Counted from the stretch's first letter, positions 26,174 through 36,897 are shown. The stretch: DNA of 64,000 bases from Rhizobium anhuiense (GCF_003985145.1 NZ_ML133522.1:496001-560000); one strand, 5' to 3'. Program-made: numbers and translations. Notes: generated from the letters alone by a model not told the origin.

Positions 26174-26620
26174 TCAGTTGTTGATCGCGATGATCGCCCA
26201 ATGGCTTTCCTCGCAGGCGTCGTCATCGCAGACCGCGCCCATCCAGAGGGCGCCACCCGCGAGCATGACGCCGTCGCTATTGACGAAGAGATCCCCGTAT
26301 TGCTGGCGCCCGACGGCGCGGCGCGTTTCCGGCGTCACCAGATCGTCGAAATTGTCGATGAAATCTTCGGCGCTCTCGACGTCGTAAGTCTCGCCCCTGG
26401 CCTCGACCGTCAGCGGGTATTCGGCAAGCCCGGCAATGGTTTCGGCGTCGCCCGAGCGCATCGCCCGAACGAGTTGGCGCAGCGGCCGGTCGAAGCCTGC
26501 GGCGTCGCCGTGCAGTTCTTCGATGCGGTTATAGACGTCGCTGTCGGACTGCGCGAGAGCGCTTGAGCCGCTCAGGAAAATTGCTCCGAGCAGGAGAAGA
26601 GCTGCAGACAGGCGTGACAT
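26174..26620 (-). CDS. Small secreted protein of unknown function
   Basis: A 148-residue protein with a Sec signal (to about residue 24, ...SGSSALAQ). The mature part contains LRQLVRAMRSGDAETIAGLAEYPLTV, a pattern seen in NTF2-like or DUF-type periplasmic proteins, and a Cys pair near the end (VCDDDACEESHW). GGAGG six bases before ATG 26620 defines the start. It is the first gene of a pair with the DUF4087 protein. Function not recognised. Confidence 0.75.
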   Translation of the reverse strand: MSRLSAALLLLGAIFLSGSSALAQSDSDVYNRIEELHGDAAGFDRPLRQLVRAMRSGDAETIAGLAEYPLTVEARGETYDVESAEDFIDNFDDLVTPETRRAVGRQQYGDLFVNSDGVMLAGGALWMGAVCDDDACEESHWAIIAINN

Positions 26621-26737
26621 CGAAGCCTCCAGGCGCAAACGGGTACCGCGACAATATGCGATCACCAAGGATTCGCGCCTATCCAATTCTGGTGTTTCAT
26701 CGCGGTTTCCCGTATTAAAAAAATTGATCCGGGCTTC

Positions 26738-26792
26738 TTGACGATCTGATCGGTTTATCGCATAAACCTCACGAACCGTACCGTACGGTACG
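26738..26792 (+). promoter_or_regulatory. Promoter with two operators for TetR gene
   Basis: TTGACG (26738-26743) and CATAAA (26761-26766) are spaced by 17 bp as -35 and -10. GGTTTAT-CGC-ATAAACC (26752-26768) overlaps the -10, and the perfect 16-bp palindrome CGTACCGTACGGTACG (26777-26792) follows it. Both would block RNA polymerase if bound, as expected for autorepression. Confidence 0.65.
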
Positions 26793-26810
26793 TATATGGG
26801 AGCTACGACC

Positions 26811-28530
<1,720 letters not shown>

Positions 28531-28556
28531 GCGGTTTTCAGACTGTAGGAATCGAG

Positions 28557-28582
28557 GGCCGGGGCGAAAGCTCCGGCCTTTA
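28557..28582 (+). terminator. Terminator of ilvC (probably bidirectional)
   Basis: GGCCGG-GGC-GAAA-GCT-CCGGCC forms a nine-pair stem (one G-T) with a GAAA loop, followed by TTTAT. It ends at the stop codon of the convergent methyltransferase gene and may serve both strands. Confidence 0.8.
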
Positions 28583-29167
28583 TCGTTGTGCGCTGACGGT
28601 CAGCCAGCGCGTCGGCTTGCCGTCATATCCGCCGCCGTCGTATTCGCTTAGGGCGATATTCCTCCAACCGCCTTTCGTCAGAAGCTCCGAGAGCCATTCG
28701 GCGGAGGGATAGTTGTAATAACGCCCGAAGCCGTCATGGCCTTCTGCTTCCCCGGCCTTGAAGCTTGCGTGAAGGAGGCCGCCGGGCCTCAGGGCGCGGC
28801 GGATGCGGGCGAAGACGTCGGGCAGTTCGGATCGGGGGACATGAAGAAGGCTCGCATGCGCCCAGACGCCGTCGAAGGCGCTGTCGGCGTCGAGTTCCTG
28901 GAACAGCATGACCCTGACCGGCCTGCCGATCAGCGCTTCGGCCTGTGTTGCAAGCTCGGCAGAGCCATCCGTCGGCGTCACGTCGAAACCCTGCGACAGC
29001 ATGTAGACGCTGTCCTGTCCGCCACCGCAGCCGAGTTCGAGGATTGCCGCACCCCGCGCAAGCCCGGCGAGGAAGGCATCGAGCTGCTGCTTCGGCAGGC
29101 TGCGCGCCCGGTTGGCGTAGGTCTCGGCGTTTTGCCTGTAGAAGTCAGAGGTATTGTCACGAGGCAT
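28580..29167 (-). CDS. Class I SAM-dependent methyltransferase
   Basis: A 195-residue methyltransferase. Motif I is ILELGCGGGQDSVYM (about 42-56), motif II includes VTPTDGSAELA, and post-I AFDGVWAHASLLHVPRSELP resembles Tam/UbiE-like small-molecule enzymes. Substrate unknown. The start at 29167 has no obvious ribosome site and lies inside the end of the parE toxin gene (11-base overlap), so translation is probably coupled to the ParDE mRNA. This could be chance, or a host gene whose 5' end was modified by insertion of the toxin-antitoxin pair. Confidence 0.82.
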   Translation of the reverse strand: MPRDNTSDFYRQNAETYANRARSLPKQQLDAFLAGLARGAAILELGCGGGQDSVYMLSQGFDVTPTDGSAELATQAEALIGRPVRVMLFQELDADSAFDGVWAHASLLHVPRSELPDVFARIRRALRPGGLLHASFKAGEAEGHDGFGRYYNYPSAEWLSELLTKGGWRNIALSEYDGGGYDGKPTRWLTVSAQR

Positions 29168-29492
29168 GCGGATCGGCCGTTCGGGAGCGTCGGTTGGATT
29201 GAAGGTGCCTTTCGGGGAGCCGATCGGCGCCGATGATGTCGATGACGAGGATGCCGTCCGGTATTTCACGATAGAAGGCGACGTGGCGCATGTGAAGAAG
29301 GCGGCGAAGGCCGACGCCAAGCTCTTCGCATTCGTCTCCCATGGAGGGCGCGCGCGAAAGAAGCACGAAAATTCTGTCCCAGTCGAGAAGATAGGCATCC
29401 GCCTGTGCCTCGCCGAAGTGCAAGCTGGCATATTCGTCGATGCCCGACAGCACGGCATCTGCGGTTCGGGTCAGCCTATAGGTTGATGTCAC
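29157..29492 (-). CDS. parE: RelE/ParE family toxin
   Basis: A 111-residue ParE-like toxin (SYRLTRTADAVLSGIDEYASLHFGEAQADAYL-type N terminus; later HVAFYREIPDGILVIDIIG). ParE toxins of this group act on DNA gyrase. The start is a GTG at 29492, which overlaps the parD stop by 17 bases, the usual antitoxin-first arrangement. Its end overlaps the start of the methyltransferase gene. The symbol reflects family, not a tested target. Confidence 0.83.
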   Translation of the reverse strand: MTSTYRLTRTADAVLSGIDEYASLHFGEAQADAYLLDWDRIFVLLSRAPSMGDECEELGVGLRRLLHMRHVAFYREIPDGILVIDIIGADRLPERHLQSNRRSRTADPHAS

Positions 29493-29727
29493 GCAGCTTT
29501 GCCTTCGTTTCCAACAGGATATCGGCAATGCGCCGGTCGCTGATGCCGCTCTCTTCGGCCAGCCTCAGAATCTCACGCAATTCTTCGTCATCGAGCTTGC
29601 GATGGTCCTGGTCCCTCAGGACGAGTTCCGCCAGATATGTGCTGGCATTGGCGTATCTGCCGCTTGCGACACGGCGTGCGACGTAATCCGCCAGATTATC
29701 CGGAAGAGAGATCGTCATTTTCGCCAT
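29476..29727 (-). CDS. parD: ParD-like antitoxin
   Basis: An 83-residue ribbon-helix-helix antitoxin (MAKMTISLPDNLADYVARRVASGRYANASTYLAELV) with a charged, flexible C terminus, of the CC2985/ParD type. It would bind ParE and repress its own promoter. It is the first gene of the pair and overlaps parE by 17 bases. Confidence 0.88.
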   Translation of the reverse strand: MAKMTISLPDNLADYVARRVASGRYANASTYLAELVLRDQDHRKLDDEELREILRLAEESGISDRRIADILLETKAKLRDINL

Positions 29728-29832
29728 TGAATTCGGTGCAGTCCGTCCATGCCGGTTGATGCCAGATTACCATTTCCCACGTTGTGATAGAAGCGTTGCG
29801 CTCCGCCGTCGAGCACTTGGGTCACATCCAGG

Positions 29833-30210
29833 TCAGTCTTTTTTATCGACATAGATGACGCGTTCGAGATCCTTGAAATGGGCGTCGCAGGTCAGGATGT
29901 CGGCATCATGGCGCTCCGCGGTCGCATAAATGATCGCATCGGCGGTGGCGAGTTTGTGGATCGTCGAGATTTCGGCAGCACGGCGGGCAAGCGTCGTGTC
30001 GAGAGAGACAACCATGCATGTCGCGGTATAAGCGATGAAGCTGTCGACGGCTTCCTCGTCCTTCTCGCGTGCCAGCCATTTGGAGAGCTCGAGCTGCACG
30101 ATCGTTGGAACGATGCATTGATCGCGCACCGGGATATTGGCCTGCAACCGGGTTCCGGCGGCACTTTTCGTCAGCCATTCTATCCATGCGGAGCTGTCGA
30201 CCACGCGCAT
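29833..30210 (-). CDS. vapC: PIN-domain toxin VapC
   Basis: A 125-residue PIN-domain ribonuclease. Acidic metal ligands are visible: D4 (MRVVDSSAWIEWL), the Glu of VQLELSKWL, D of ATADAIIYATA and D of ILTCDAHF. VapC toxins cleave tRNA or rRNA. Its start codon shares one base with the stop codon of the upstream AbrB-type antitoxin. It lies 105 bp from parD, making two different toxin-antitoxin modules side by side. Confidence 0.9.
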   Translation of the reverse strand: MRVVDSSAWIEWLTKSAAGTRLQANIPVRDQCIVPTIVQLELSKWLAREKDEEAVDSFIAYTATCMVVSLDTTLARRAAEISTIHKLATADAIIYATAERHDADILTCDAHFKDLERVIYVDKKD

Positions 30211-30419
30211 CAGAAACGGTCGTTCCGGTCGCGGTAGTTTTCCTTGTCAGCGCCTTCGGCAATGCCGCGAAGATCGGCAAGCGTCGGGACCGGCATCAGC
30301 AGCACGCCTTTCCCTTTGGGGATGAACACGAATTCCTGCCCCGCCGACCAGTGCTGCTGTTCGCGCACTTCCTTGGGAATGGAGATCTGGAATTTTGTGG
30401 AGAGGGTTGCGGTTGTCAT
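30210..30419 (-). CDS. vapB: AbrB/SpoVT-type antitoxin VapB
   Basis: A 69-residue swapped-hairpin AbrB-type antitoxin (TATLSTKFQISIPKEVREQQHWSAGQEFVFIPKGKGVLLMPV). GGAGG nine bases before ATG 30419 fixes the start, and translation passes directly into vapC (TGATG overlap). Inverted repeats surround the start region and are the likely autoregulatory operator. Confidence 0.88.
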   Translation of the reverse strand: MTTATLSTKFQISIPKEVREQQHWSAGQEFVFIPKGKGVLLMPVPTLADLRGIAEGADKENYRDRNDRF

Positions 30420-30462
30420 TCTTACCTTTCCTCCATCGATAGATGAATGGTAAGAATTCATC
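30418..30462. promoter_or_regulatory. vapBC operator
   Basis: ATTCTTACC (30418-30426, overlapping the vapB start codon) is repeated inverted as GGTAAGAAT (30449-30457). GATGAAT (30442-30448) is repeated inverted as ATTCATC (30456-30462). Overlapping dyads like these are typical of VapBC binding sites. Confidence 0.6.
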
Positions 30463-30765
30463 TGACATCCGTCAATGACGAAGTGTTTTCGGCGTTAGTG
30501 CTATTTTGGTCGCCAAAGGAGAAGTAGCGATGATTCTTCCCGCTGACTCGGCCACAAAAGACCGGGCGGCGCGCGGTTTCGAAAGAGATCCGCGGATTGC
30601 TTGGTGGCCGTCCGCTCGAAGAGCATCGTAGCGTATCGTGCAGCTCGACACGAACTCCGGCGAGGGCGGAATAGGGTCGACAGCCCGGCGGCTTTGCGCG
30701 CGAGGCGGAGAGCGGCGCCCACCATGTCGGTGTTGACGCCGCCGTTTGCGTGGAACGTCGGGAAT
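30463..30765. other. Gap between vapBC and ilvE
   Basis: About 300 bp with no convincing gene. On the minus strand a piece near 30690-30770 reads as FPTFHANGGVNTDMVGAALR before the frame breaks, which looks like a decayed gene fragment, but no family was recognised. Confidence 0.35.
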
Positions 30766-31866
30766 TCAGGCCGGGATAAGGCGGGTCCAGCCGCGCTCAT
30801 CGTTCGTTACGCCCTTCTGCAGACTGACGAGCTGCTGGCGCAGTTCGCTGGTCAATTTGCCGGTCTGTCCGTCTCCGACCAGAAACTCGCCGCCGGCATG
30901 TCGAACCAGGCCAATGCCCGCCAGGACTGCGGCAGTGCCGCAAGCGAAGGCTTCGACGAGCTTGCCGCTGGCAGCGTCGTCTTGCCATTCCGCGAAGGAG
31001 TAGGGACGCTGCTCGACGCGCAAGCCTCTTTCTTCGGCGAGTACGATCACGGAGGCCCGGGTGATGCCCGGCAGGATCGTGCCGCCAAGGGGCGGGGTCA
31101 CCACCGATCCGTCATTCATCAAGAAGAAGACGTTCATGCCGCCGAGTTCTTCGACCCAACGATGCTCTGTTGCGTCGAGGAAGACGACCTGATCGCAATT
31201 CTTCTTCGCCGCCTCGGCTTGCGCCACGAGGCTGGCTGCGTAGTTTCCGCCGCATTTTGCAGCGCCGGTGCCGCCGGCAGCCGCACGGGTGTATTCGGTC
31301 TCGACCCACAGGGAGACGGCCTTCGCGCCGCCCTTGAAGTAGGCGCCGACCGGAGAGGCGATGATGCAGAAGATATATTCCTGAGCCGGACGAACACCGA
31401 GAAACGCCTCGTTGGCGAACATGAAGGGGCGAAGGTAGAGGCTGGCGTCGCCGGACGGAATCCAAGCCTTGTCAATGCGGACCAGTTCTTCGACGGCCTT
31501 CAGGAAGAGTTCTTCGGGCACAGGAGGCATCGCCATGCGGGCTGCAGACTGCGCGAAGCGGCGGGCATTCTCTTCAGGCCGAAAGAGCAGAATCCGGCCA
31601 TCGTCTGCCTTGTAGGCTTTCATGCCCTCGAAGATTTCCTGAGCATAATGCAGCACGGCGCTCGCGGGATCGAGCTCCAGCGGCCGCCTGGGCGTAACCT
31701 TCGCATCGTGCCAGCCCTTGTCGGCAGTCCATCGTGCCAGGACCATATGATCGGTGAACACCTTGCCGAAGCCGGGTGTCTCCAGTGCCTGGATGCGATC
31801 GGCGTCGGAGACGGGAGACTGGTGGAGTTCGATTTTGATTTCAGGAGAGGCCGACGTCACGGTCAT
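30766..31866 (-). CDS. ilvE: Branched-chain amino acid aminotransferase
   Basis: A 366-residue class IV PLP aminotransferase of the long (BCAT type II) form, which makes Leu, Ile and Val from their keto acids. Family segments include VLHYAQEIFEGMKAY, the active-site Lys region GAAKCGGNYAASL, the substrate loop EELGGMNVFFL and the phosphate-binding TILPGITR. AAGG eight bases upstream favours ATG 31866 over GTG 31875. With ilvC nearby on the other strand this is a second branched-chain gene in the region, separated by the toxin-antitoxin modules. Confidence 0.93.
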   Translation of the reverse strand: MTVTSASPEIKIELHQSPVSDADRIQALETPGFGKVFTDHMVLARWTADKGWHDAKVTPRRPLELDPASAVLHYAQEIFEGMKAYKADDGRILLFRPEENARRFAQSAARMAMPPVPEELFLKAVEELVRIDKAWIPSGDASLYLRPFMFANEAFLGVRPAQEYIFCIIASPVGAYFKGGAKAVSLWVETEYTRAAAGGTGAAKCGGNYAASLVAQAEAAKKNCDQVVFLDATEHRWVEELGGMNVFFLMNDGSVVTPPLGGTILPGITRASVIVLAEERGLRVEQRPYSFAEWQDDAASGKLVEAFACGTAAVLAGIGLVRHAGGEFLVGDGQTGKLTSELRQQLVSLQKGVTNDERGWTRLIPA

Positions 31867-32134
31867 TGCTGGCACCTTGATAGTAATTTGAATAGTGGCG
31901 GCGACACTACTGCCGCCGAGCTGGTCTTGGAAAGGTCTGAATCAGCCGGTTTCGACTTTGATCAGAGGAATAATCGCTTGGAGTGGCTGACGTCGAGCAG
32001 CAAATTCGGGATCGAGCGTCTTCGATATCGGATGGCGTCTACGCTTGTCACCATGACAAGAAAATAGGTCAGTATTATTGACATAATTTCCCTGGCATGG
32101 TTTGTCGGCGGTATAGAAAATATGAGGAAACCCC

Positions 32135-33355
32135 ATGCTGAACTGGGACACCATGTTTGCGTCGCGCTCGTCGCGCATGCGCGCATCCGAGATCCGCGAG
32201 TTGCTGAAGCTTCTCGACCGGCCCGACATCATCTCCTTTGCCGGCGGCATCCCTGATCCGGCGCTGTTTCCGGATCGGGAATTCAAGCAGGCCTATGCCG
32301 ATATCTTCGACGGCGCCGCCGTCAACTCGGCGCTGCAATATTCAGTGAGCGAAGGCTACAAGCCGCTGCGCGAATGGCTGGTCAAGCAGATGGCAGCTCT
32401 CGGCATCCCCTGCGAACTCGACAACGTCTTCATTGTATCAGGCTCGCAGCAGGGCCTGGATTATCTCGGCAAGCTCTTCCTGTCGCCTGGTGATACCGCG
32501 CTGGTGACATGGCCCACCTATCTCGGCGCGCTGCAGGCCTTCAACGCCTATGAACCGGCCTATGACCAGTTGACGCCGAACGGCAACCGGACGCCGGAAT
32601 CCTATCGGGCGGCCGCAGCGGCTGCCGGCGGCAAGGTGAAGTTCGCCTATCTCTCCGCCGATTTCTCCAACCCGACCGGCGAGACCGTCGATCTCGATGG
32701 CCGCAAGAAGGTATTGGCATTAGCCGAAGACCTCGACATCGCCGTCATCGAGGATGCGGCCTACCAGTCGTTGCGTTACGACGGCGATCCGATCCCACCG
32801 ATCCTGGCGCTCGAGATTGCCGAAAAGGGCCATATCAACGATACGCGCACCATCTATTGCGGCAGCTTCTCGAAGACGCTGGCGCCTGGCCTTCGCGTCG
32901 GCTTCATCGTCGCCAATGCGCCTGTCATCCGCAAGCTGGTGCTGATGAAGCAGGCGGCCGACCTGCATTCCTCGACGATCAACCAGATGGCGATATCAGA
33001 TGTCGCCGAGCGCGGCTTCGACGCGCAGGTCGCCAAGATCAAGGCCGCCTACAGCAAGCGCCGTGACTGCATGCTGACGGCACTCGAGAAATATATGCCC
33101 AAAGGCACGAGCTGGACGAAGCCGGAGGGCGGCATGTTTATCTGGATCACGCTGCCGGAGGGGATGGATGGCGCCAAGCTCTTGGCGAAATCGCTGGAGA
33201 CCGCCAAGGTCGCCTTCGTACCCGGCAAGGCATTCTTCGCCGATGGTTCCGGCGCCAACACCTTCCGCGTCAGCTTCTCCTGCGCCAACGAGCAGATGAT
33301 CGAGGACGGCATCGGCCGCTTGGGCGCGCTGATCTCGGCCGAAATCGGCGGCTGA
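32135..33355 (+). CDS. LysN/MocR-like PLP-dependent aminotransferase
   Basis: A 406-residue fold-type I aminotransferase of the 2-aminoadipate (LysN) type, without the GntR domain of MocR regulators. Segments: ISFAGGIPDPALFP, SGSQQGLDYL, the DFSNPTGETV loop, and the Schiff-base Lys in GSFSKTLAPGLRVGF. GAGGAAA precedes ATG 32135. Members act on several amino acids (aminoadipate, aromatic, branched-chain); substrate cannot be fixed here. It is divergent from ilvE across 268 bp, where a GTCA...TGAC dyad occurs near 32068-32082. Confidence 0.9.
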   Translation: MLNWDTMFASRSSRMRASEIRELLKLLDRPDIISFAGGIPDPALFPDREFKQAYADIFDGAAVNSALQYSVSEGYKPLREWLVKQMAALGIPCELDNVFIVSGSQQGLDYLGKLFLSPGDTALVTWPTYLGALQAFNAYEPAYDQLTPNGNRTPESYRAAAAAAGGKVKFAYLSADFSNPTGETVDLDGRKKVLALAEDLDIAVIEDAAYQSLRYDGDPIPPILALEIAEKGHINDTRTIYCGSFSKTLAPGLRVGFIVANAPVIRKLVLMKQAADLHSSTINQMAISDVAERGFDAQVAKIKAAYSKRRDCMLTALEKYMPKGTSWTKPEGGMFIWITLPEGMDGAKLLAKSLETAKVAFVPGKAFFADGSGANTFRVSFSCANEQMIEDGIGRLGALISAEIGG

Positions 33356-33377
33356 TCCAGGCTGGCGAGGGCGTCGA

Positions 33378-34421
33378 TCAGAAGATCGTCGTCCAGCCTT
33401 CGTTCGCCGTCTCGCTCTTGCCGTAGCCGACCCGGTCGGCCACGGCGCCGTCGGCGTTGCGCAGGATGATGTCGCCGCCCCTGTTGGCAAGCTGCGGGCC
33501 GCCGGCCGCGGCATCGAGTGCCACGGTGCGCAGCTCGCCTGCGCCAAGCGACCCCGACAGTGTCTGGGTCCTGCCGTTTTCGTCTTCCAGCTTCCAGCCG
33601 TCGAGCGATGCGGTCATGTCGGAGCGGTTGATGATCGTGACCGTTTCGGCCTCGGTGCCGCCTTCGCCGTTCACCGGGTTGATCAGCGCGGCGACGATGC
33701 GCAGCGACGAGGCGACGATCGGCTGCGGTCGGCGCGTGCCTTCGCCGCGGCCCTGGCCGCCACGGCTGTCGGAAACCGGATGGCCGGTCGCCGCATCGGT
33801 GTTCCAATTCTGCGACTGGAAGCAGAGGAAGATCGCCGCCCATTCGTCGGTATCGTTGAAGTGGACGAGAAGGGCGCCGTCCTGGTTGGGGCCGTTGGTC
33901 GCCTTGAAGCTGCCGCCGTCGCCCTGGTTCATGTGAATGTCGTGGATGCCGTTGCCCGGCTCGAAACGGAAATATTGGTCCGGCTTGTTGTGCTCAGGAC
34001 CCCAGGCCTCGCCGAAGGCGTAGAAATGCACGTCGGAATCGGCAATGCCTTCCTGGACGATCGGCTCGATGAAGTCGCGCAGGTCGTTCTTCGGGCCGGA
34101 TAGCTGGAAGGGTGCGACATTCATATCCTCGCGTTCGATCAGCCCGCCGCGAACATAGTCTATCGCAAGCTCCGGACGGTCCTTGCGGATGTCGATCAGC
34201 CCCATCGGCAGCGCTTCGAGCGCCTCCGTCAGCGCTGAGTGCTTGAAATCGACGATATTGGCGTAGAGCAGATCGTGCGGCGTTTCCTTGGAGCGGACAT
34301 TGAGCGCGATGCGATAACTGACGCCGTTTGCCTCGATGCGGATCTCGATATGAGGATCGTTGTCGTCGTCGAGGGCAAGTGCGCTCGCCGTGCCCTTCAG
34401 GACCTTGTAATTCTTCAGCAT
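33378..34421 (-). CDS. DUF2278 protein with C-terminal lamin-tail domain
   Basis: A 347-residue protein. Residues 1-220 match DUF2278 (YukJ-like: MLKNYKVLKGTASALALDDD, then HFYAFGEAWGPE and GIHDIHMNQGD). Residues about 240-345 form a lamin-tail-like beta domain (ETVTIINRSDMTASLDGWKLEDENGRTQTLSG and GDIILRNADGAVADRVGYG). The role is unknown; lamin-tail domains often bind DNA or surfaces. GAGG before 34421 sets the start. It converges on the aminotransferase gene. Confidence 0.82.
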   Translation of the reverse strand: MLKNYKVLKGTASALALDDDNDPHIEIRIEANGVSYRIALNVRSKETPHDLLYANIVDFKHSALTEALEALPMGLIDIRKDRPELAIDYVRGGLIEREDMNVAPFQLSGPKNDLRDFIEPIVQEGIADSDVHFYAFGEAWGPEHNKPDQYFRFEPGNGIHDIHMNQGDGGSFKATNGPNQDGALLVHFNDTDEWAAIFLCFQSQNWNTDAATGHPVSDSRGGQGRGEGTRRPQPIVASSLRIVAALINPVNGEGGTEAETVTIINRSDMTASLDGWKLEDENGRTQTLSGSLGAGELRTVALDAAAGGPQLANRGGDIILRNADGAVADRVGYGKSETANEGWTTIF

Positions 34422-34543
34422 GGAGAACCTCGCGGGAGTGGCGGGGTCTGACGATAACACGGCGAAAGTGCATCTTTTGTGACGACTAAAGTATGGCGCG
34501 ATCCTTCAGATTCGCCTGCCACGCTTTAGGTCTTTGATTTACC

Positions 34544-34587
34544 CATGTCGTGGTCGCAAAACCGCTGCACACTTTTGCGGACTTATG
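34544..34587. repeat. Palindromic intergenic repeat (copy 2)
   Basis: CATGTCG and CGCAAAACCGCTGCACACTT match the copy at 16818-16862; the right outer arm has decayed (GGACTTATG for CGACATGC). It lies in the 340-bp gap between the DUF2278 and cytochrome c genes, which otherwise holds nothing recognisable. Confidence 0.7.
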
Positions 34588-34762
34588 TAGCAATTGCCAT
34601 AAAGGTCACGCAGTGCAATCAGAGCGGTTGTTAAGCAGATAAACGGCCAGAAATGACCGGCGCACGGATAGCTTGTTCGTGGGCAAGAGGTGCCAATCGC
34701 CGTAACGCAGTGATCGCTATTCGTCGGCCCTATTCGGTGCATCGCCGACCCCGAACTGATCG

Positions 34763-35362
34763 TCAGAGGCCGGCAAGATAGTGAGCCATGGCAGCGATGT
34801 CGTCGGCCGAAAAATTGCGCACCAAGGCCGTCATGCTGGGCATGTTCGGGCGCTTGTTATCGCGAAAGTCGGAGAGGGTTTTGATCAGGTAGTCCAGCTT
34901 CTGATTTGCGACGCGCGGAGTGTTGGCGTATCCGACGAAACCCTCCCGGTGGCACGAGGTGCACTTCTTCCCGGCGTCGAGCGCTCGGACGCGGGTAATG
35001 CTCGCTGCGTCGGCCGGCTCGCGGTAGGCGGGCCAGGGCAGTGCGGAGAAGTAGGCCGCAAGCGCCTTCATGTCGTCGTCGGAAAGATTCTTCGCGATCC
35101 GGCCCATGAGGTCGTCGGTGCGCTCTCCATTGCGATATTCCTGCAAAGCTATCAGCAAAGAGGACTCGTGCTGGCCGGCGATGATTGGCGTGTTCTTAAC
35201 AGTCGGCATACCTTTCATACCGTGACACATCCCGCAAAGCTTGGCCCTGTGGGAGATTGCCGCCGGCGGTGGCGCAGCATTGTTCTGCGCTCTAGCCGGC
35301 AGCGGACCGAGGGCCACGAGAGCGGCGATGACGAACGGAGCGAGCGCGCTGCTGCAAGGCAT
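34763..35362 (-). CDS. Dihaem cytochrome c (c4 type)
   Basis: A 199-residue periplasmic protein with a signal peptide (cleavage near residue 25, ...LPARAQ) and two c-type haem sites, CGMCH and CTSCH, each in one half of a duplicated domain with later Met ligands (for example NMPSM). This is the cytochrome c4 pattern; such proteins pass electrons to terminal oxidases or alternative dehydrogenases. No partner enzyme is adjacent. Confidence 0.9.
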   Translation of the reverse strand: MPCSSALAPFVIAALVALGPLPARAQNNAAPPPAAISHRAKLCGMCHGMKGMPTVKNTPIIAGQHESSLLIALQEYRNGERTDDLMGRIAKNLSDDDMKALAAYFSALPWPAYREPADAASITRVRALDAGKKCTSCHREGFVGYANTPRVANQKLDYLIKTLSDFRDNKRPNMPSMTALVRNFSADDIAAMAHYLAGL

Positions 35363-35541
35363 GCGAGGCCTCCAGATCGGGGCTTAATTTAAGCTGAAGT
35401 GTGATGCTGAGCTTATCAGGAGATGCAACCATTGGCGAGCGGACCCCCGTCGCCTCCATGCGACTATGGCTGCGTTTTTATGAGTTCACGCCCTAGTTGA
35501 CTTGGAGTTTTGTGGCGGCCGTGCAGTGCTTGATCCGCTGC

Positions 35542-36600
35542 CTATTGTTGCAGATGCGGGGCGAAAAGCTCGAGATCGGCCTCGCCAAGCCTGTCGCTGA
35601 CCGTGTTCAGTTGGTGCCAGTAGGGATAGATCACCAGTGGCAGGCTGACCGCGTCGAGGCGCTTGCGCTCCTCGTCCGTCAGCTTCAGCTCGGCGGCGGC
35701 GATGTTGTCGCGGAACTGGGCTTCGGTGCGGCCGCCGATGATGACCGAGGTCACGGCTTTGCGGCCGATTAGCCAGGCGAGCGCCACCTGAGCCGCCGAA
35801 ACGCCGCGTTCCTGGCCGATCGCGACCAGTGTCTCGACGATGTTCCATAGACGGTTTTCGTCACGGATCGGCGGCTCGGTCCAGCCGGCGAATTGGCGCG
35901 TGCCTTCAGGGGCTGCCTGGTTGCGGCGATGCTTGCCGGAGAGCAGGCCGCCGGCGAGCGGGCTCCAGACCAGCACGCCGAGGCCCTGGTCGATCGAGAT
36001 CGGTAGCAGCTCATATTCGGCATCACGGGCTTCCAGCGTATAGTGGATCTGCTGGCTGACGAAACGCTGGTACCTGTGCTCGTTGGCAATGCCAAGCGCC
36101 TTCATGATGTGCCAGCCGGAATAGTTGGAGCAACCGACGTAACGCACCTTGCCCTGTTTGATCAGGGTATCGAGGGCTTCCATCGTCTCTTCGAGCGGCG
36201 TCTGGCCGTCCCATTCATGCACCTGGTAGAGGTCGATGACATCGGTCTTCAGGCGCTTGAGGCTCGCCTCGCATTCGCGGACCAGGTGGTAGCGCGACAG
36301 GCCTTGGTCGTTCGGGCCGTCGCCCATGCTGAAGCGGGCCTTGGTGGCGAGCAGCACACCCTGCGGCCGCTTGCCGGAAAGCACCTCGCCGATGATGTTT
36401 TCGCATTCGCCTGATGAATAGGCATTGGCGGTATCGATCAGGTTGATGCCGGCATCGATGCACATATCGATCATCTTGCGAGCCTCGGAAACGCCGAGGT
36501 CCCCGACGGTCTTCGCCCAGCCGACGCCGCCGAAGGTCATCGTGCCCATGGTCAAAGTCGAAATCTTCAGGCCGGAACGGCCGAGCAGACGATATTCCAT
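35542..36600 (-). CDS. Aldo/keto reductase
   Basis: A 352-residue AKR of the Tas/YajO-like type. Catalytic tetrad: D of LIDTANAYSSG, Y of that same motif, K of LATKARF and H of YQVHEWDG. The coenzyme-binding end is IIGGRTEAQF with preceding ALAWLIGR. It reduces aldehydes or ketones with NADPH; substrate unknown. GGAGGAATTTCT precedes ATG 36600, so the longer frame to 36723 is rejected. Confidence 0.92.
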   Translation of the reverse strand: MEYRLLGRSGLKISTLTMGTMTFGGVGWAKTVGDLGVSEARKMIDMCIDAGINLIDTANAYSSGECENIIGEVLSGKRPQGVLLATKARFSMGDGPNDQGLSRYHLVRECEASLKRLKTDVIDLYQVHEWDGQTPLEETMEALDTLIKQGKVRYVGCSNYSGWHIMKALGIANEHRYQRFVSQQIHYTLEARDAEYELLPISIDQGLGVLVWSPLAGGLLSGKHRRNQAAPEGTRQFAGWTEPPIRDENRLWNIVETLVAIGQERGVSAAQVALAWLIGRKAVTSVIIGGRTEAQFRDNIAAAELKLTDEERKRLDAVSLPLVIYPYWHQLNTVSDRLGEADLELFAPHLQQ

Positions 36601-36897
36601 AGAAATTCCTCCTTCATTGAAACGTGAGTGACGTAGCGCAAAGCCCGGCAATGGCAATCTCCGAGTGTTCACGCCTGGGTGAGATTGCTTGGCGCCAGGA
36701 TACCAGATGATCGGATGTTTCACAGGGTTGAAGACGACGCCTGCGAGATTGCGCCACAGCTATCGCCCCGATTGTCGGCAAAGCCGGGGGAGGTCAAGGA
36801 AGGTTGTGAAGCCTGGGCCTGGCGGCTGCGGCGTGCTGTCACATCGCTGTCAACGACCCCTAATAAGGGAGGGGTATCGAAATCGAGGATCCTTCCC

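Noticed and set aside
30601..32067. A 488-residue frame on the plus strand opposite ilvE
   Set aside because: It is the antisense shadow of the clearly conserved ilvE gene; composition is typical of GC-rich third-position shadows and no family features are seen.
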